In this document: piece by piece, positions 15,381 to 23,848 of the stretch
Numbering within the stretch: position 1 is the first letter of the stretch
Layout of the letters: each line of letters starts with the position of its first letter
Origin: Hymenobacter setariae
Lineage (GTDB): Bacteria; Bacteroidota; Bacteroidia; Cytophagales; Hymenobacteraceae
NCBI RefSeq assembly: GCF_007713685.1
Contig: NZ_VMRJ01000005.1
Location: forward strand, 1-64,000
Direction: 5' to 3'
DNA length: 64,000 bases
Program-made: the position numbers and the translations under genes
The notes under the pieces: model-generated
Database searches by the model: none
Told to the model about the DNA's origin: nothing
The model's input: only the letters and a program-made list of their open reading frames with translations

Positions 15381-17432
15381 CTAGAAATCCGCATCTAGCC
15401 CTAGGCGTTGCTTCATCTCCTGCAAGGCAGGATACTTTTCGGCTAAGTAGGCAAACTTGTCGTTGGAGGTATACAGCTTGCGGCCGGTGGGGGCGGCAGC
15501 CGCTACCTCCGTCTGCACAATGAGGCCGGGGTGGCCGGTGCGCCGCCGCAACTCGGCCATGAATTCAGCTCGGAAGTCGTTGAATTGCACCACTTGCACC
15601 GGGTTATCCACGGTGAGCAGAATGACGTGGTTAGCATCGGCTGATACGGCGCGGTTCAGCACCATATAATCGCTCATCTTGTCTTGGGCCCGGCGCTCGT
15701 CGGCGAGCTGTTGCCACACGCTACGTAATAATTCCGGGTCGATAGGCGCCAACGGACCAGTAGAAGCTGGCTCTAGCGCTTGGTCTTTATCCTTGGCGCC
15801 TGGCGCCTTGGGCTGGGAGGCCATGGCCGTGCCTACATCCCGCAAATTGGGTAGGCGGCTACCTAGGCTGGGTAGCTTTGGCAGTGCCGGAATAGAAGGG
15901 GCCGGCGCGGGCACCGTGCCAGGCCGCACATCGGTAGGGCGCTGGTTCGGCTCCAAGCCTTGCATGCTGGGGCGGCCAGTTTCGACGTGCGGCAGTGTGT
16001 CGCGCACTTGGTGGCGCGGCGTCACAGGCTCCGAGGGGGCCGCCTCGATGCTGGGGGTAGCGTGCAGTTCAGCTACTCCATTCTCAACGGGGAGCGGCTC
16101 AGGGCCATCGGCCGGCGCTGGCGCATGGACTAATGGAGGCGCCTGAGGCTCAGGTTTTGGGGCCTGGGGTGGGGTAGAGGTGCTAGGTGTGGGCGGGCTA
16201 GGAGCGGGTGCATAGGCAGCCGGAGCCGCGTGGCCATTGCTGCTCGCTAGTGGGGCTGCGGCCCCATCACCTAGGCTACTAGTTTTTTTTTTAGCCTCGC
16301 CGTTGGCAGCAGGTGTGAGGTCGCGCACAAACTGCACGGCCCCATTTAGGTAAGCCAGCTTCATGAGCGTGAGCTCGACGTGCAGGCGCTGGTTTTTGGC
16401 TTGCTTAAAGTCGCGGTCGCACTGGCTTACTAAGTTCAGGGCTGAGAGCAGGAAGGGCAGCGGCGCCGCCTGCGCCTGACGCACATACTGCTGCCGGATG
16501 TTATCCGACACTTCGAGCAGCTGCACCGTCACGGGGTCTTTGCACACCAGCAGGCCGCGCAGGTGCTCGGCGGTGCCCACCACAAAATTGTGTAGGTCGA
16601 AGCCCTGCTGCATCACCGAATCGAGGAGCAGCAGCGCGGCCGACAGGTTTTCGCGCAGCAAGGCATCGACTAGCCGGAAGTAGTAGTCGTAATCCAGCAC
16701 GTGGAGGTTTTGCACCACGTCCTTATAAGTCAGATTGTTGCCCGCAAACGTGACTTGCTGGTCAAACATCGATAGCGCATCGCGCAGGCCGCCATCAGCT
16801 TTCTGGGCCAGCAGGTGTAAGGCATCGTCGTCGGCCGCTACGCCCTCGCTAGTAGCCACGTAGCGCAGGTGCTCGCGAATATCCTCAACTCGAATGCGGT
16901 TGAAGTCAAAAATCTGGCAGCGCGACAAGATGGTGGGGATAATCTTGTGGCGCTCGGTGGTGGCCAAGATAAAGATGGCGTAGCCCGGCGGCTCTTCCAG
17001 CGTCTTCAAAAACGCGTTGAAGGCTGCATTGGAGAGCATGTGCACCTCATCGATGATATAAATCTTATAGCGGCCCTGCTGTGGTGCGTAGCGCACTTGC
17101 TCGACTAGCGAGCGAATGTCCTCAACCGAGTTATTAGAAGCGGCGTCCAACTCGTGCACGTTGAAAGACGCATTTTCCTGGAATGCCACGCACGACGTGC
17201 ACTGCCCGCAGGCCTCAGCCTCGGGCGTAAGATTGGTGCAGTTGATGGTCTTGGCCAGAATGCGGGCACAGGTGGTTTTGCCCACGCCCCTAGGTCCGCA
17301 AAATAGGAACGCCTGCGCTAAGTGCTGGCTCTGAATAGCATTTTGCAGCGTGGTAGTAACGTGCTGCTGCCCCACCACGCTTCTGAACGTGGCTGGGCGA
17401 TACTTGCGGGCCGAAACAACAAAATTTTCCAT
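15381..17432 (-). CDS. dnaX: DNA polymerase III gamma/tau subunit
   Basis: A 683-residue clamp-loader ATPase of the DNA polymerase III holoenzyme. The AAA+ region has Walker A CGPRGVGKTT (residues 45-54), four zinc-binding cysteines (C65, C75, C78, C81), Walker B IIDEVHML and the sensor/SRC motif ILSRCQIF. The collar domain extends to about residue 375. A Pro/Ala-rich linker (about 395-550) and a tau-type C-terminal domain (about 565-683) that would bind polymerase follow. Codons 381-383 plus the next base are ten consecutive A; a one-base slip there gives AAC then the stop TAG, which would release a gamma-like 384-residue product. See the separate entry. Confidence 0.95.
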   Translation of the reverse strand: MENFVVSARKYRPATFRSVVGQQHVTTTLQNAIQSQHLAQAFLFCGPRGVGKTTCARILAKTINCTNLTPEAEACGQCTSCVAFQENASFNVHELDAASNNSVEDIRSLVEQVRYAPQQGRYKIYIIDEVHMLSNAAFNAFLKTLEEPPGYAIFILATTERHKIIPTILSRCQIFDFNRIRVEDIREHLRYVATSEGVAADDDALHLLAQKADGGLRDALSMFDQQVTFAGNNLTYKDVVQNLHVLDYDYYFRLVDALLRENLSAALLLLDSVMQQGFDLHNFVVGTAEHLRGLLVCKDPVTVQLLEVSDNIRQQYVRQAQAAPLPFLLSALNLVSQCDRDFKQAKNQRLHVELTLMKLAYLNGAVQFVRDLTPAANGEAKKKTSSLGDGAAAPLASSNGHAAPAAYAPAPSPPTPSTSTPPQAPKPEPQAPPLVHAPAPADGPEPLPVENGVAELHATPSIEAAPSEPVTPRHQVRDTLPHVETGRPSMQGLEPNQRPTDVRPGTVPAPAPSIPALPKLPSLGSRLPNLRDVGTAMASQPKAPGAKDKDQALEPASTGPLAPIDPELLRSVWQQLADERRAQDKMSDYMVLNRAVSADANHVILLTVDNPVQVVQFNDFRAEFMAELRRRTGHPGLIVQTEVAAAAPTGRKLYTSNDKFAYLAEKYPALQEMKQRLGLDADF
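16283..16292 (-). other. A10 slippery run in dnaX
   Basis: Ten A residues on the coding strand (T10 on the given strand) cover Lys381-Lys383 of DnaX and the first base of Thr384. Adding one A during transcription, or a -1 ribosomal slip, reads AAA AAA AAA AAC TAG and terminates. The site is exactly at the end of the conserved clamp-loader core, where gamma ends in other bacteria. Thermus thermophilus dnaX uses a comparable A9 run for transcriptional slippage. The sequence is certain; the function is inferred. Confidence 0.6.
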
Positions 17433-17663
17433 ACGAGATACTCCTACAAAGATACCCTTCCGGCCGGGCCAATGCCAGCCTACTTGCTGGCCACCCGACC
17501 TAGGCGCTTAGCTAAGTAGGCGCTCTTACAACAACTTCGGGGTGACTAGAATTTCCCGCGAGCGTTGGTTGAGCAGCCAACCATGGCGCCGGCCACCTAG
17601 GCCCGGATAGGTAGTGTATAAGGAACAAAAAGGCGCCCCAAAACATTTACTTCATACAGCGCG

Positions 17664-17671
17664 TATCTTTG
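17664..17671 (+). promoter_or_regulatory. ssrA promoter -7 box
   Basis: TATCTTTG matches the Bacteroidota -7 consensus and lies 41 bases before the mature 5' end of tmRNA, leaving a short leader to be removed by RNase P. AT-rich sequence with TTTAC at about 17646 occupies the -33 region. Confidence 0.65.
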
Positions 17672-17712
17672 CGCCCCGCTTCTTCGGAGGCGGACCTCGT
17701 TCTTTCTAAATT

Positions 17713-18081
17713 GGGGATGACCGGAATTGACAGCTTGTGCAAGTCACGGGTAAGCGTGTCGGGAGTTGATGGAAGCTCTCCTGCCAAAAAATCTATCAAA
17801 AAACAATCGGCGACTATTCGTACGCCATGGCTGCCTAGTTTAGAACTACGCACTGCCATCGTGCCGCCCGGGTAAGTTTTTACACCTGGGAGTTCGGCGC
17901 GTCGTAAGTAGAAACTAGCCTTCGGAGAGCTGTGATTCGGGGGCGAAAATCAACTGCAGCTAAGGGAGTTTCAAGGGTCTGATGTGCGCCTGGAACGCTT
18001 CGAAAATTCAAGCATAGATACACACGTAGAAAGCACGTTGGCTTCCTTGTCTGGACCAGGGTTCGAATCCCTGCATCTCCA
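17713..18081 (+). ncRNA. ssrA: tmRNA (ssrA)
   Basis: A one-piece tmRNA of about 369 bases that rescues stalled ribosomes. The 5' end GGGGATGACCGGAATTGACA and the 3' T-arm GGTTCGAATCC followed by CATCTCC form the tRNA-like domain; GGGGATG pairs with CATCTCC apart from one G-U. The discriminator A is at 18081 and CCA is not encoded. Pseudoknot-forming segments follow the tag frame. It has its own promoter (17664) and a strong terminator (18085-18116). The segment 17433-17663, between dnaX and the promoter, holds no gene I can support. Confidence 0.96.
17809..17838 (+). other. tmRNA tag reading frame
   Basis: The frame GGC GAC TAT TCG TAC GCC ATG GCT GCC TAG encodes GDYSYAMAA and stop. It ends in the AMAA degron typical of Cytophagales (compare the known Cytophaga-type GEESYAMAA). 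The resume codon is taken as GGC at 17809 by analogy; it is not proven by the sequence. Confidence 0.85.
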
Positions 18082-18084
18082 CTG

Positions 18085-18120
18085 AAAGGCCTCTGGCAGT
18101 ATTGCCAGAGGCCTTTTTTT
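18085..18120 (+). terminator. ssrA terminator
   Basis: Perfect 14-bp arms (AAAGGCCTCTGGCA at 18085-18098; complement at 18103-18116) with a 4-base loop and a run of seven T: a textbook intrinsic terminator directly after tmRNA. Confidence 0.93.
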
Positions 18121-18462
18121 GTTTGTGTATGTCGCTGAGCAAAATCCTAGGTAGGCGACTTACCGCTGGCAAGTGCTGCGACTATCCTAGCGCAACGCTG
18201 TCTGTAGACTAACTTGTAAGAAGAGAAGGCAGAACGCTGCCAGATAGCTCTAAGGAGGCACGCATGGCTATACAGCAGCTTAGCAAAAAGGGCTAGAGCT
18301 TAAGGAGATTATGTTATGGCTGTTCATGAAATTTAAATGAAGGACGGACGTTTCGTAATAATCTCGGTTAAACACTTGTGAGAAGCTGATAGAATAATAG
18401 CCTATTTGGCTGTTGCACTAACAAGAGAATAATTTGATTTGAAATCATACAATTTTTGCTTT
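18121..18462. other. Intergenic region, no gene seen
   Basis: 342 bases between the ssrA terminator and the secreted protein gene. It becomes AT-rich toward the 3' end and probably holds that gene's promoter, but I see no convincing -7 box, hairpin or ORF. Confidence 0.5.
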
Positions 18463-21426
18463 ATGCTCCCTTTTTCCTCTATACAACGGGTTAATCAGTA
18501 TCATTTGTGGCTTTGGGTCATGCTACTGGCTGGGCTAGTAGGGATGCTACCTAGGGCAGCGCACGCGTCGCACCTACGGGCCGGCGATATTCAAGCGAAA
18601 GTTGATACTACCCCAACGCGCAACCCGAATCGGATTTTCTTTAAGCTCACGCTCTACCGCGATTCGAACCCAGGTAATGCGCTGCAGGATGAAGCGACGC
18701 TTTTCTTCGGTGACGGCAAACGCAGTGACCCTGTCAGAAAAACCAGTGAGGTTACTGTTGGCCCTCAAACGACTCGGATAATATTCTACTTCGAGCACAC
18801 CTATCCAGGGTCGGGTAGCTATACTGCGAGCTTTATTGAGGCAAACCGCCCAAGGGGGGTTATCAATATGACGGCCTCGGATACGCAGACGTTTTACCTC
18901 AGTACCGTTATTACCGTTGACCCAGGGCTAGGGGCCAACCAGTTGCCGGTATTGCGGGCACCCGCCATCGACCGGGCGGCGGCGGGCCAGGTGTTCTTGC
19001 ACAACCCGGCCGCTTACGATGCTGACGGCGACTCGCTGGCTTTCCGGCGGATGTACAGCCAGCGGTCGCTGACCTACACCAACGTAAGCGCGCTGCCCCC
19101 TACCTACAATCCTGACCACGTGATATGCGCTGGGTTTCAGTATCCAAATAACCAAGCCTATGGCGTAGGTACGCAGCGTCCAGTTCAAGTATCTTATAAG
19201 GACAACAACGGGGTAGAGCTGGCGCAGATTGGCGATACGGCTATTTTCCAGATGAATGCCCGCACCGGCCAGATAGTCTGGAATGCTCCCTTGCGCACAG
19301 GTACCTATAACGTTGCTTTTATAGTGGAAGAGTGGCGCAAAAACCCCCTAGGTGCCTATATTAAGCGGGGGGAAGTGCTGCGCGACATGCAGATAATAGT
19401 ATCGGCGACAACCAACCTGCGCCCGACTATTACCATCCCGCAAGACACCTGCGTGGTAGCTGGCACCGTGCTGAGCAAGAGCGTGACGGCGGTAGACGGC
19501 AGCGGCCCAAACTCGCCGGCCACAGCAGTGCAACTCGCGGCATACGGGGGACCACTCCCCCCGGCCACCTTTACTCAATCCACGCAAGGGCCGCCGCGGG
19601 CGGTGGGCCGGTTTACTTGGGCTACACAGTGCGAGAATATTGCCAATCAGCCTTATATCGTGGTTTTTAAAGCGCAGGATACGCCGCCCACTGCCCCTAC
19701 CGACCCACCGCTGATAGATGAGAAAGCGTGGCGCGTGACCGTGGTAGGCCCCGCGCCTACCAATTTGCAAGCACGGCCCTTGGCTGGCGAGCGGGTACTG
19801 CTGACGTGGAACAATTACCCCTGCTTGACTTCTAGCCAACCCGGGGTGCTGCCTACCATTCAGATTTACCGGCGCGAAAACTGCTATCCATTTACCCCAA
19901 GTGCTTGTGAAACGGGCCTTCCGGCGGCGGCAGGATACACGCGCATCGCCAGCATTCCGGCCAACCTGACGGCCTATACCGACGACAACGGTGGTGCCGG
20001 CCTGCCGCGGGGGCGCACCTATTCTTACCGTATCTACGTCACCTTCCCGCTGCCAGCGGGCGGGGCTAGCCTGGCCTCGAATGAAGCGTGCCTAACCTTA
20101 TCGGGCCGCTCAGCGCAAATCACCAACGTGGACGTGCTCACGACGGCGGCCACCAATGGGCAAATTGCCATCAAGTGGACGCAACCGCGGGCCAATTCGG
20201 GTAGTTTCAATGCGCCCCTAGGGTATCGCCTGAGCCGCAGTGCCACGGGCGCAGCACCATTTACGCTAGTGACGACCAAAACCAGCCTGGCCGATACTAC
20301 CTACGTGGACAGCGACCCGGCATTAAACACGCAGGATGTGCAGTACACCTATCAGCTGGTGTTCTTCAGTGCGGCGGCCCCGCAGCCGGGCAGCGCCGAA
20401 ACCACCGAGACCTCGCCGCTGGCCAGTAGTGTGCGCCTGCGCCTAGTGCCCGACGGCAACGCGGGCCTGAACACGCTGACTTGGACTTACCAAGTGCCGT
20501 GGGATAATAGCAGCAAGCCCACGCTCATTTTTCGCCGCACGGGTAGCGCCAACACGGGCCCTTACACACAGGTAGCTACGCTCACGCCCGGCGCCGGGGC
20601 TACCAGCGCCACCTACATCGACCGTGGCCTGACCAAGGGTGAAACGTACTGCTACTACGTGCAAACCAACGGGCAGTACGCCACGCCTACCAACTCACTG
20701 GGCCAGCCACTCCTGACTAACCTGCTCAACCGCAGCCAGCAGCAGTGCGCCGTGCTTATTCCCACCCCCTGCACGCCGGTGCTCACCATTGCCCCGCCCA
20801 ATTGTGACAGCCTAGCCGATGTCAATCAGACTTCCTCGACTTTCGACTTCATTAACCAGCGCTACCAGAACCGCCTGCGTTGGACCCTAGGTAGCACGCC
20901 GGCCGGCTGCAGCTCGGATGTAGCGTACTTCCGCATCTTCTTCCGCCCCACTGCCGAGGGTGTTTTCACGCTCATCGACTCCACGACCCAGTACACCTAC
21001 CTGCACCAAGTACCGCTGAACACCGCTGGCAACACAGGCGGGGCGGGCTGCTATGTAGTGCAGGCTGTGACGGCGGCTAAGGTGCGCAGCGCCTTGAGCA
21101 ATGTGGCTTGCCAGGATAACTGCGTGTTCTTCTTGCTGCCCAATATCTTCACGCCCAATGGGGATGATATCAATGAGAAGTTCCGGCCCAAGACAGCCAG
21201 CCCCATTGCGCGCACCCATATTCAGGTATTCAACCGCTGGGGCCGCAAGGTGTACGAGAGCGACAAAGACCCCTACATCAACTGGGATGGCGGTGGCCCG
21301 CTCGGCGAGACAGGGGCCAATGGCAAGGTGTCGAATGGCCTCTACTACTACCTAGCCGAGGTCGAATTTGCCGACTTTGCCGGCACCAAGCGCACATACA
21401 AGGGCTGGGTAGAAGTAGCTCGCTAG
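18463..21426 (+). CDS. Large secreted protein with T9SS type B (gliding motility) C-terminal domain
   Basis: A 987-residue exported protein. A signal peptide (about residues 18-37, MLLAGLVGMLPRAAHAS) is followed by an ASHLRAGDI opening typical of Bacteroidota PKD/adhesin-like surface proteins. Fibronectin type III-like repeats occupy the middle (LQARPLAGERVLLTWNNYPC; ITNVDVLTTAATNGQIAIKW; several TYXDRGL strands). The last ~95 residues are the gliding-motility-associated C-terminal domain: NIFTPNGDDINEKFRP, VFNRWGRKVYE, NGLYYYLAEV, GWVEV. This directs export by the type IX system and surface attachment. The ATG at 18463 is preferred to an in-frame TTG at 18439. The ligand is unknown; adhesion is inferred. 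Confidence 0.9.
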   Translation: MLPFSSIQRVNQYHLWLWVMLLAGLVGMLPRAAHASHLRAGDIQAKVDTTPTRNPNRIFFKLTLYRDSNPGNALQDEATLFFGDGKRSDPVRKTSEVTVGPQTTRIIFYFEHTYPGSGSYTASFIEANRPRGVINMTASDTQTFYLSTVITVDPGLGANQLPVLRAPAIDRAAAGQVFLHNPAAYDADGDSLAFRRMYSQRSLTYTNVSALPPTYNPDHVICAGFQYPNNQAYGVGTQRPVQVSYKDNNGVELAQIGDTAIFQMNARTGQIVWNAPLRTGTYNVAFIVEEWRKNPLGAYIKRGEVLRDMQIIVSATTNLRPTITIPQDTCVVAGTVLSKSVTAVDGSGPNSPATAVQLAAYGGPLPPATFTQSTQGPPRAVGRFTWATQCENIANQPYIVVFKAQDTPPTAPTDPPLIDEKAWRVTVVGPAPTNLQARPLAGERVLLTWNNYPCLTSSQPGVLPTIQIYRRENCYPFTPSACETGLPAAAGYTRIASIPANLTAYTDDNGGAGLPRGRTYSYRIYVTFPLPAGGASLASNEACLTLSGRSAQITNVDVLTTAATNGQIAIKWTQPRANSGSFNAPLGYRLSRSATGAAPFTLVTTKTSLADTTYVDSDPALNTQDVQYTYQLVFFSAAAPQPGSAETTETSPLASSVRLRLVPDGNAGLNTLTWTYQVPWDNSSKPTLIFRRTGSANTGPYTQVATLTPGAGATSATYIDRGLTKGETYCYYVQTNGQYATPTNSLGQPLLTNLLNRSQQQCAVLIPTPCTPVLTIAPPNCDSLADVNQTSSTFDFINQRYQNRLRWTLGSTPAGCSSDVAYFRIFFRPTAEGVFTLIDSTTQYTYLHQVPLNTAGNTGGAGCYVVQAVTAAKVRSALSNVACQDNCVFFLLPNIFTPNGDDINEKFRPKTASPIARTHIQVFNRWGRKVYESDKDPYINWDGGGPLGETGANGKVSNGLYYYLAEVEFADFAGTKRTYKGWVEVAR

Positions 21427-21766
21427 CCTCGCACGTGATACAATACTTATTGACTAGGTGCCCTAAGTGTTTGAGGTAGCTCTTAGCTATAATAAGTCTG
21501 TTTTCCTGTAGGGTATTCGTAGCGTATGAGGAATGTCCTTTTAGAAAACTGGAGTAATTTTCGAGAAATTTTGATTTGGGCTCAATTTATTGTTATACAG
21601 TAATTTATATTTTAGTAAATGCCCAGGCTATTTGTGCGCTCAAGTTTAATTCACTGAAAATTCATGGACTAAATGAGGTGGCTCTCGTAAAAACGACCGC
21701 GCTGAGCTAGCCTAGGCAGCTCGGCGAGACGTCTTTTTTCGTCCATTCCTTATCCTGAATTCACGT
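21427..21766. other. Intergenic region, no gene seen
   Basis: 340 AT-rich bases between the T9SS protein and the next secreted protein. A weak GAGCT/AGCTC repeat around a CCTAGG lies at about 21705-21721. No ORF, clear promoter or RNA was recognised. Confidence 0.45.
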
Positions 21767-22171
21767 ATGAAAACCACTGCATTTGCCTTCGCCGCCCTGC
21801 TTGGGCTAGGTCTGAGCACCACCGCCTTCGCCCAAACTGTACCTGTAGCGCCTGGTGCTGCCACGGTACCCACGACCCCCGGTACGATGGCTCCGGGTAC
21901 AATGGCTCCAGGTCAGCCTGGTGTTGTTGGCAGAACCACTAGCGGCACAGTACCCACTGGCACTGTGAATGGCGGCCTGACTACGCCCGCAGGTGTTACG
22001 CCTGCAGGCACCGTGCCAGGTACCATAAACTCGGCAGGTACTACCACTGTCCCCAATGCCACGCTTGATGCTACTCGCCCCGCTGGTGCTGTACCCACAA
22101 CGCCAGGCAACACGCGCCGGACTACCACTGGTAGCCGCACCAACACCACTACCAAAACGGTACGCCCCTAG
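21767..22171 (+). CDS. Secreted low-complexity Thr/Pro/Gly-rich protein
   Basis: A 134-residue protein with a clear signal peptide (residues 1-22, MKTTAFAFAALLGLGLSTTAFAQ). A chain made almost only of Thr, Pro, Gly, Val and Ala follows, with repeated PGTMAPGTM, TTPAGVTPAGTVPG and VPTTPGN motifs, ending in RTTTGSRTNTTTKTVRP. No catalytic motif is visible. Such chains are usually unstructured and often glycosylated or cell-wall associated. An intrinsic terminator follows at once, so it is its own unit. The next two genes encode similar exported low-complexity proteins. Confidence 0.7.
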   Translation: MKTTAFAFAALLGLGLSTTAFAQTVPVAPGAATVPTTPGTMAPGTMAPGQPGVVGRTTSGTVPTGTVNGGLTTPAGVTPAGTVPGTINSAGTTTVPNATLDATRPAGAVPTTPGNTRRTTTGSRTNTTTKTVRP

Positions 22172-22200
22172 GTAGTATGAATCTGGCTAAATAGCCTGCA

Positions 22201-22236
22201 AAAAGCTCGGTTGTGCTAGCACAACCGGGCTTTTTT
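22201..22236 (+). terminator. Intrinsic terminator
   Basis: AAAAGCTCGGTTGTG and its near-complement CACAACCGGGCTTTT around a 6-base loop end in a T run, 30 bases after the preceding stop codon. Confidence 0.88.
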
Positions 22237-22397
22237 CGTTTATCAAGGTCACGTTACCTGCACGTTAAGCTGTTTTATTTCTAATAAAATTTTGGCTTAT
22301 AGTAGCCCTTAGTTAGCGCAGCAACGTATACAGTCCGCAACAAAGCCGCTACCTGTAGCTAGTGGCTTTACCCACCCACTTTTAATTTGACATCATC

Positions 22398-22778
22398 ATG
22401 AAAGCCACCAAATTCCTCCTGACCGCCGCCTGCGCCTTTTGTTTGAGCACTGTAGCTTTTGCTCAGACCACGCCTACTACCACTACTACTCCGGCCACCA
22501 CTGGTACCATGCAGAGCGGTACTACTTCGGGTACTACCGGCACGATGCAGAGCGGTACTACTTCGGGCACCACTGGCACGATGCAGAACGGCACCATGCA
22601 AAGCGGCACTACTAGCGGCACCATGCAGAATGGCACGATGGGCCAGGGCAACATGAACGGCACCGGCACCATGGACGGCACCGGCAAAATGGACAAAATG
22701 GACCGCAAGACCAAAATGAACAACCGCAAAGCCACGCGGAAATCCAAAACGACGACTACGGGCACTGGCACCATGTAG
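22398..22778 (+). CDS. Secreted low-complexity repeat protein
   Basis: A 126-residue exported protein: signal peptide MKATKFLLTAACAFCLSTVAFAQ (1-23), a TTPTTTTTPATT stretch, then repeats based on GTMQSGTTSGTT. A Met/Lys/Thr-rich C-terminus (GKMDKMDRKTKMNNRKATRKSK) makes the tail strongly basic. The repeats are tandem in DNA as well (22502-22640). Its signal peptide resembles that of the gene just upstream, so the two are probably related in origin. Function unknown. Confidence 0.7.
   Translation: MKATKFLLTAACAFCLSTVAFAQTTPTTTTTPATTGTMQSGTTSGTTGTMQSGTTSGTTGTMQNGTMQSGTTSGTMQNGTMGQGNMNGTGTMDGTGKMDKMDRKTKMNNRKATRKSKTTTTGTGTM
22502..22640 (+). repeat. Tandem coding repeat, ~36-base unit
   Basis: The unit encoding GTMQSGTTSGTT occurs twice nearly intact and then in shortened forms (GTMQNGTMQSGTTS, GTMQNGTM). 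Near-identical bases such as GCAGAGCGGTACTACTTCGG recur, which points to recent unequal exchange and possible length variation. Confidence 0.75.
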
Positions 22779-22801
22779 TCCTTTAGCTTAGCTAAAACCA
22801 T

Positions 22802-22837
22802 AAAAGGCCGGCCACCTCTAGAGGTGGCCGGCCTTTT
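22802..22837. terminator. Perfect palindromic terminator
   Basis: A 36-base perfect palindrome, AAAAGGCCGGCCACCTCT followed by its complement, ends in TTTT and lies 23 bases after the stop of the repeat protein gene. Confidence 0.88.
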
Positions 22838-22970
22838 GCGTAAAGTATTGTTTTTCAAGAACGTTGTAGTGGCAAATACGTATCAAATAAGCAATGCTAG
22901 CACTGCGCGGCTAGTTAGCTGCACTAGGTGAAAAATCTTGCTTCAACCCACTGCTCTTAAAGCTACAATT

Positions 22971-23396
22971 ATGAAAACGTTGTTACTCCTGCTGGCCCTA
23001 GGGGCCGCCCCCGTGCTTGTGCGGGCTCAAACAGTATCCTTTGACCCTTCGGCCCCAATGCGGGGCGGGGCCCAAAACCAGACCGTGGTGCCGCCCGTGA
23101 ACCCTGCTCTCAACCAAAGCACCATTCAGGGTCCCACCCAGGTGCAGCGCACGCTCACGAGCAACGATGCGCAACCTAGCCGCCTGCCCATCGACTCGAC
23201 GCCGCTAGCTGGCACTCCCGAACTCTCGCCTACTAGTGCCCCAGATGTGCGTGAGCAGCCATTGATACCGCAGCAGCGCCGCCGCCAGTCGAGCGATGTA
23301 GTGCCTACGCGCAGTCGCGTGTCAAACTCTAGCAACGTGCTGCAAAACTATCGGCGCCCGGCCCAGGCACCCCTCACACCGGCCGGACCTTACTAG
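22971..23396 (+). CDS. Secreted Pro-rich hypothetical protein
   Basis: A 141-residue protein with a signal peptide (MKTLLLLLALGAAPVLVRAQ). A proline-, serine- and glutamine-rich chain without known motifs follows (NQTVVPPVNPALNQSTIQGP; IPQQRRRQSSDVVPTRSR). The ATG at 22971 is chosen because it gives a proper signal peptide; an in-frame TTG start at 22938 would add 11 residues that do not look like one. It is the third small exported low-complexity protein in a row. A bidirectional terminator follows. Confidence 0.62.
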   Translation: MKTLLLLLALGAAPVLVRAQTVSFDPSAPMRGGAQNQTVVPPVNPALNQSTIQGPTQVQRTLTSNDAQPSRLPIDSTPLAGTPELSPTSAPDVREQPLIPQQRRRQSSDVVPTRSRVSNSSNVLQNYRRPAQAPLTPAGPY

Positions 23397-23420
23397 AAAG
23401 AGAAGAACCTGTTAAAGTAA

Positions 23421-23457
23421 AAAACCCCGCTTGCCAATACGGCAGGCGGGGCTTTTT
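23421..23457. terminator. Bidirectional terminator
   Basis: AAACCCCGCTTGCC faces GGCAGGCGGGGCTTTTT, a near-perfect stem with a 5-base loop, between the convergent genes ending at 23396 (+) and 23474 (-). Confidence 0.85.
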
Positions 23458-23473
23458 CTAAAAGGGGCAGAGC

Positions 23474-23815
23474 TTACTTAGCGGCGTGCGCTAATAGCTC
23501 GGAGCTATGGCGGCGCAAGGTGTCAGCAAGCTTAAGCAAATCAGCTTTAAGGTCGGCGGGGGCGTGGTGGCTGGCCTGGCTGGTTTGGTCGCCGAGCATG
23601 GCTAGCGAGTTGCCGATGGCAGTGGGGCTAAGGCTGCCGCTGCTGAGCAGCGACTGTAAGTTGCCGATTTCGCGGGCGATGTCTTGAAACTCGGGCTGGC
23701 CACTTTGCAAGAATTGCTGTTGCCAGGTTTCAGTATTGTCCATTGCCGAGCCTAGGGGCAAGCTGGTAAGTCCGTTTTGCAGGCCCGAAAGCGTGGCTTG
23801 AAGTAAGTCGTTCAT
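23474..23815 (-). CDS. Hypothetical protein, helical
   Basis: A 113-residue cytoplasmic-looking protein with no signal peptide, predicted mainly helical (ILRDIAREIGNLQSLL-like heptads; DLKADLLKLADTLRRHSSELLAHAAK). The serine- and leucine-rich middle (SSGSLSPTAIGNSLAMLGDQ) may be a helix turn. No family recognised. It starts at ATG 23815, 33 bases after the uvsE stop on the same strand, so it may be cotranscribed with uvsE. Confidence 0.6.
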   Translation of the reverse strand: MNDLLQATLSGLQNGLTSLPLGSAMDNTETWQQQFLQSGQPEFQDIAREIGNLQSLLSSGSLSPTAIGNSLAMLGDQTSQASHHAPADLKADLLKLADTLRRHSSELLAHAAK

Positions 23816-23848
23816 AGAGAAAAGCGAAAAACAGGGAAGTAGTAAAAG

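Noticed and set aside
17647..17859. Short open frame on the - strand over the tmRNA
   Set aside because: The tmRNA structure and tag frame explain this region.
18661..18673. tRNA T-loop-like GATTCGAACCC
   Set aside because: It lies inside the secreted protein gene and has no acceptor or anticodon stem around it.
22502..22640. CRISPR-like repeat
   Set aside because: The repeats are adjacent, in frame and coding; there are no unique spacers.
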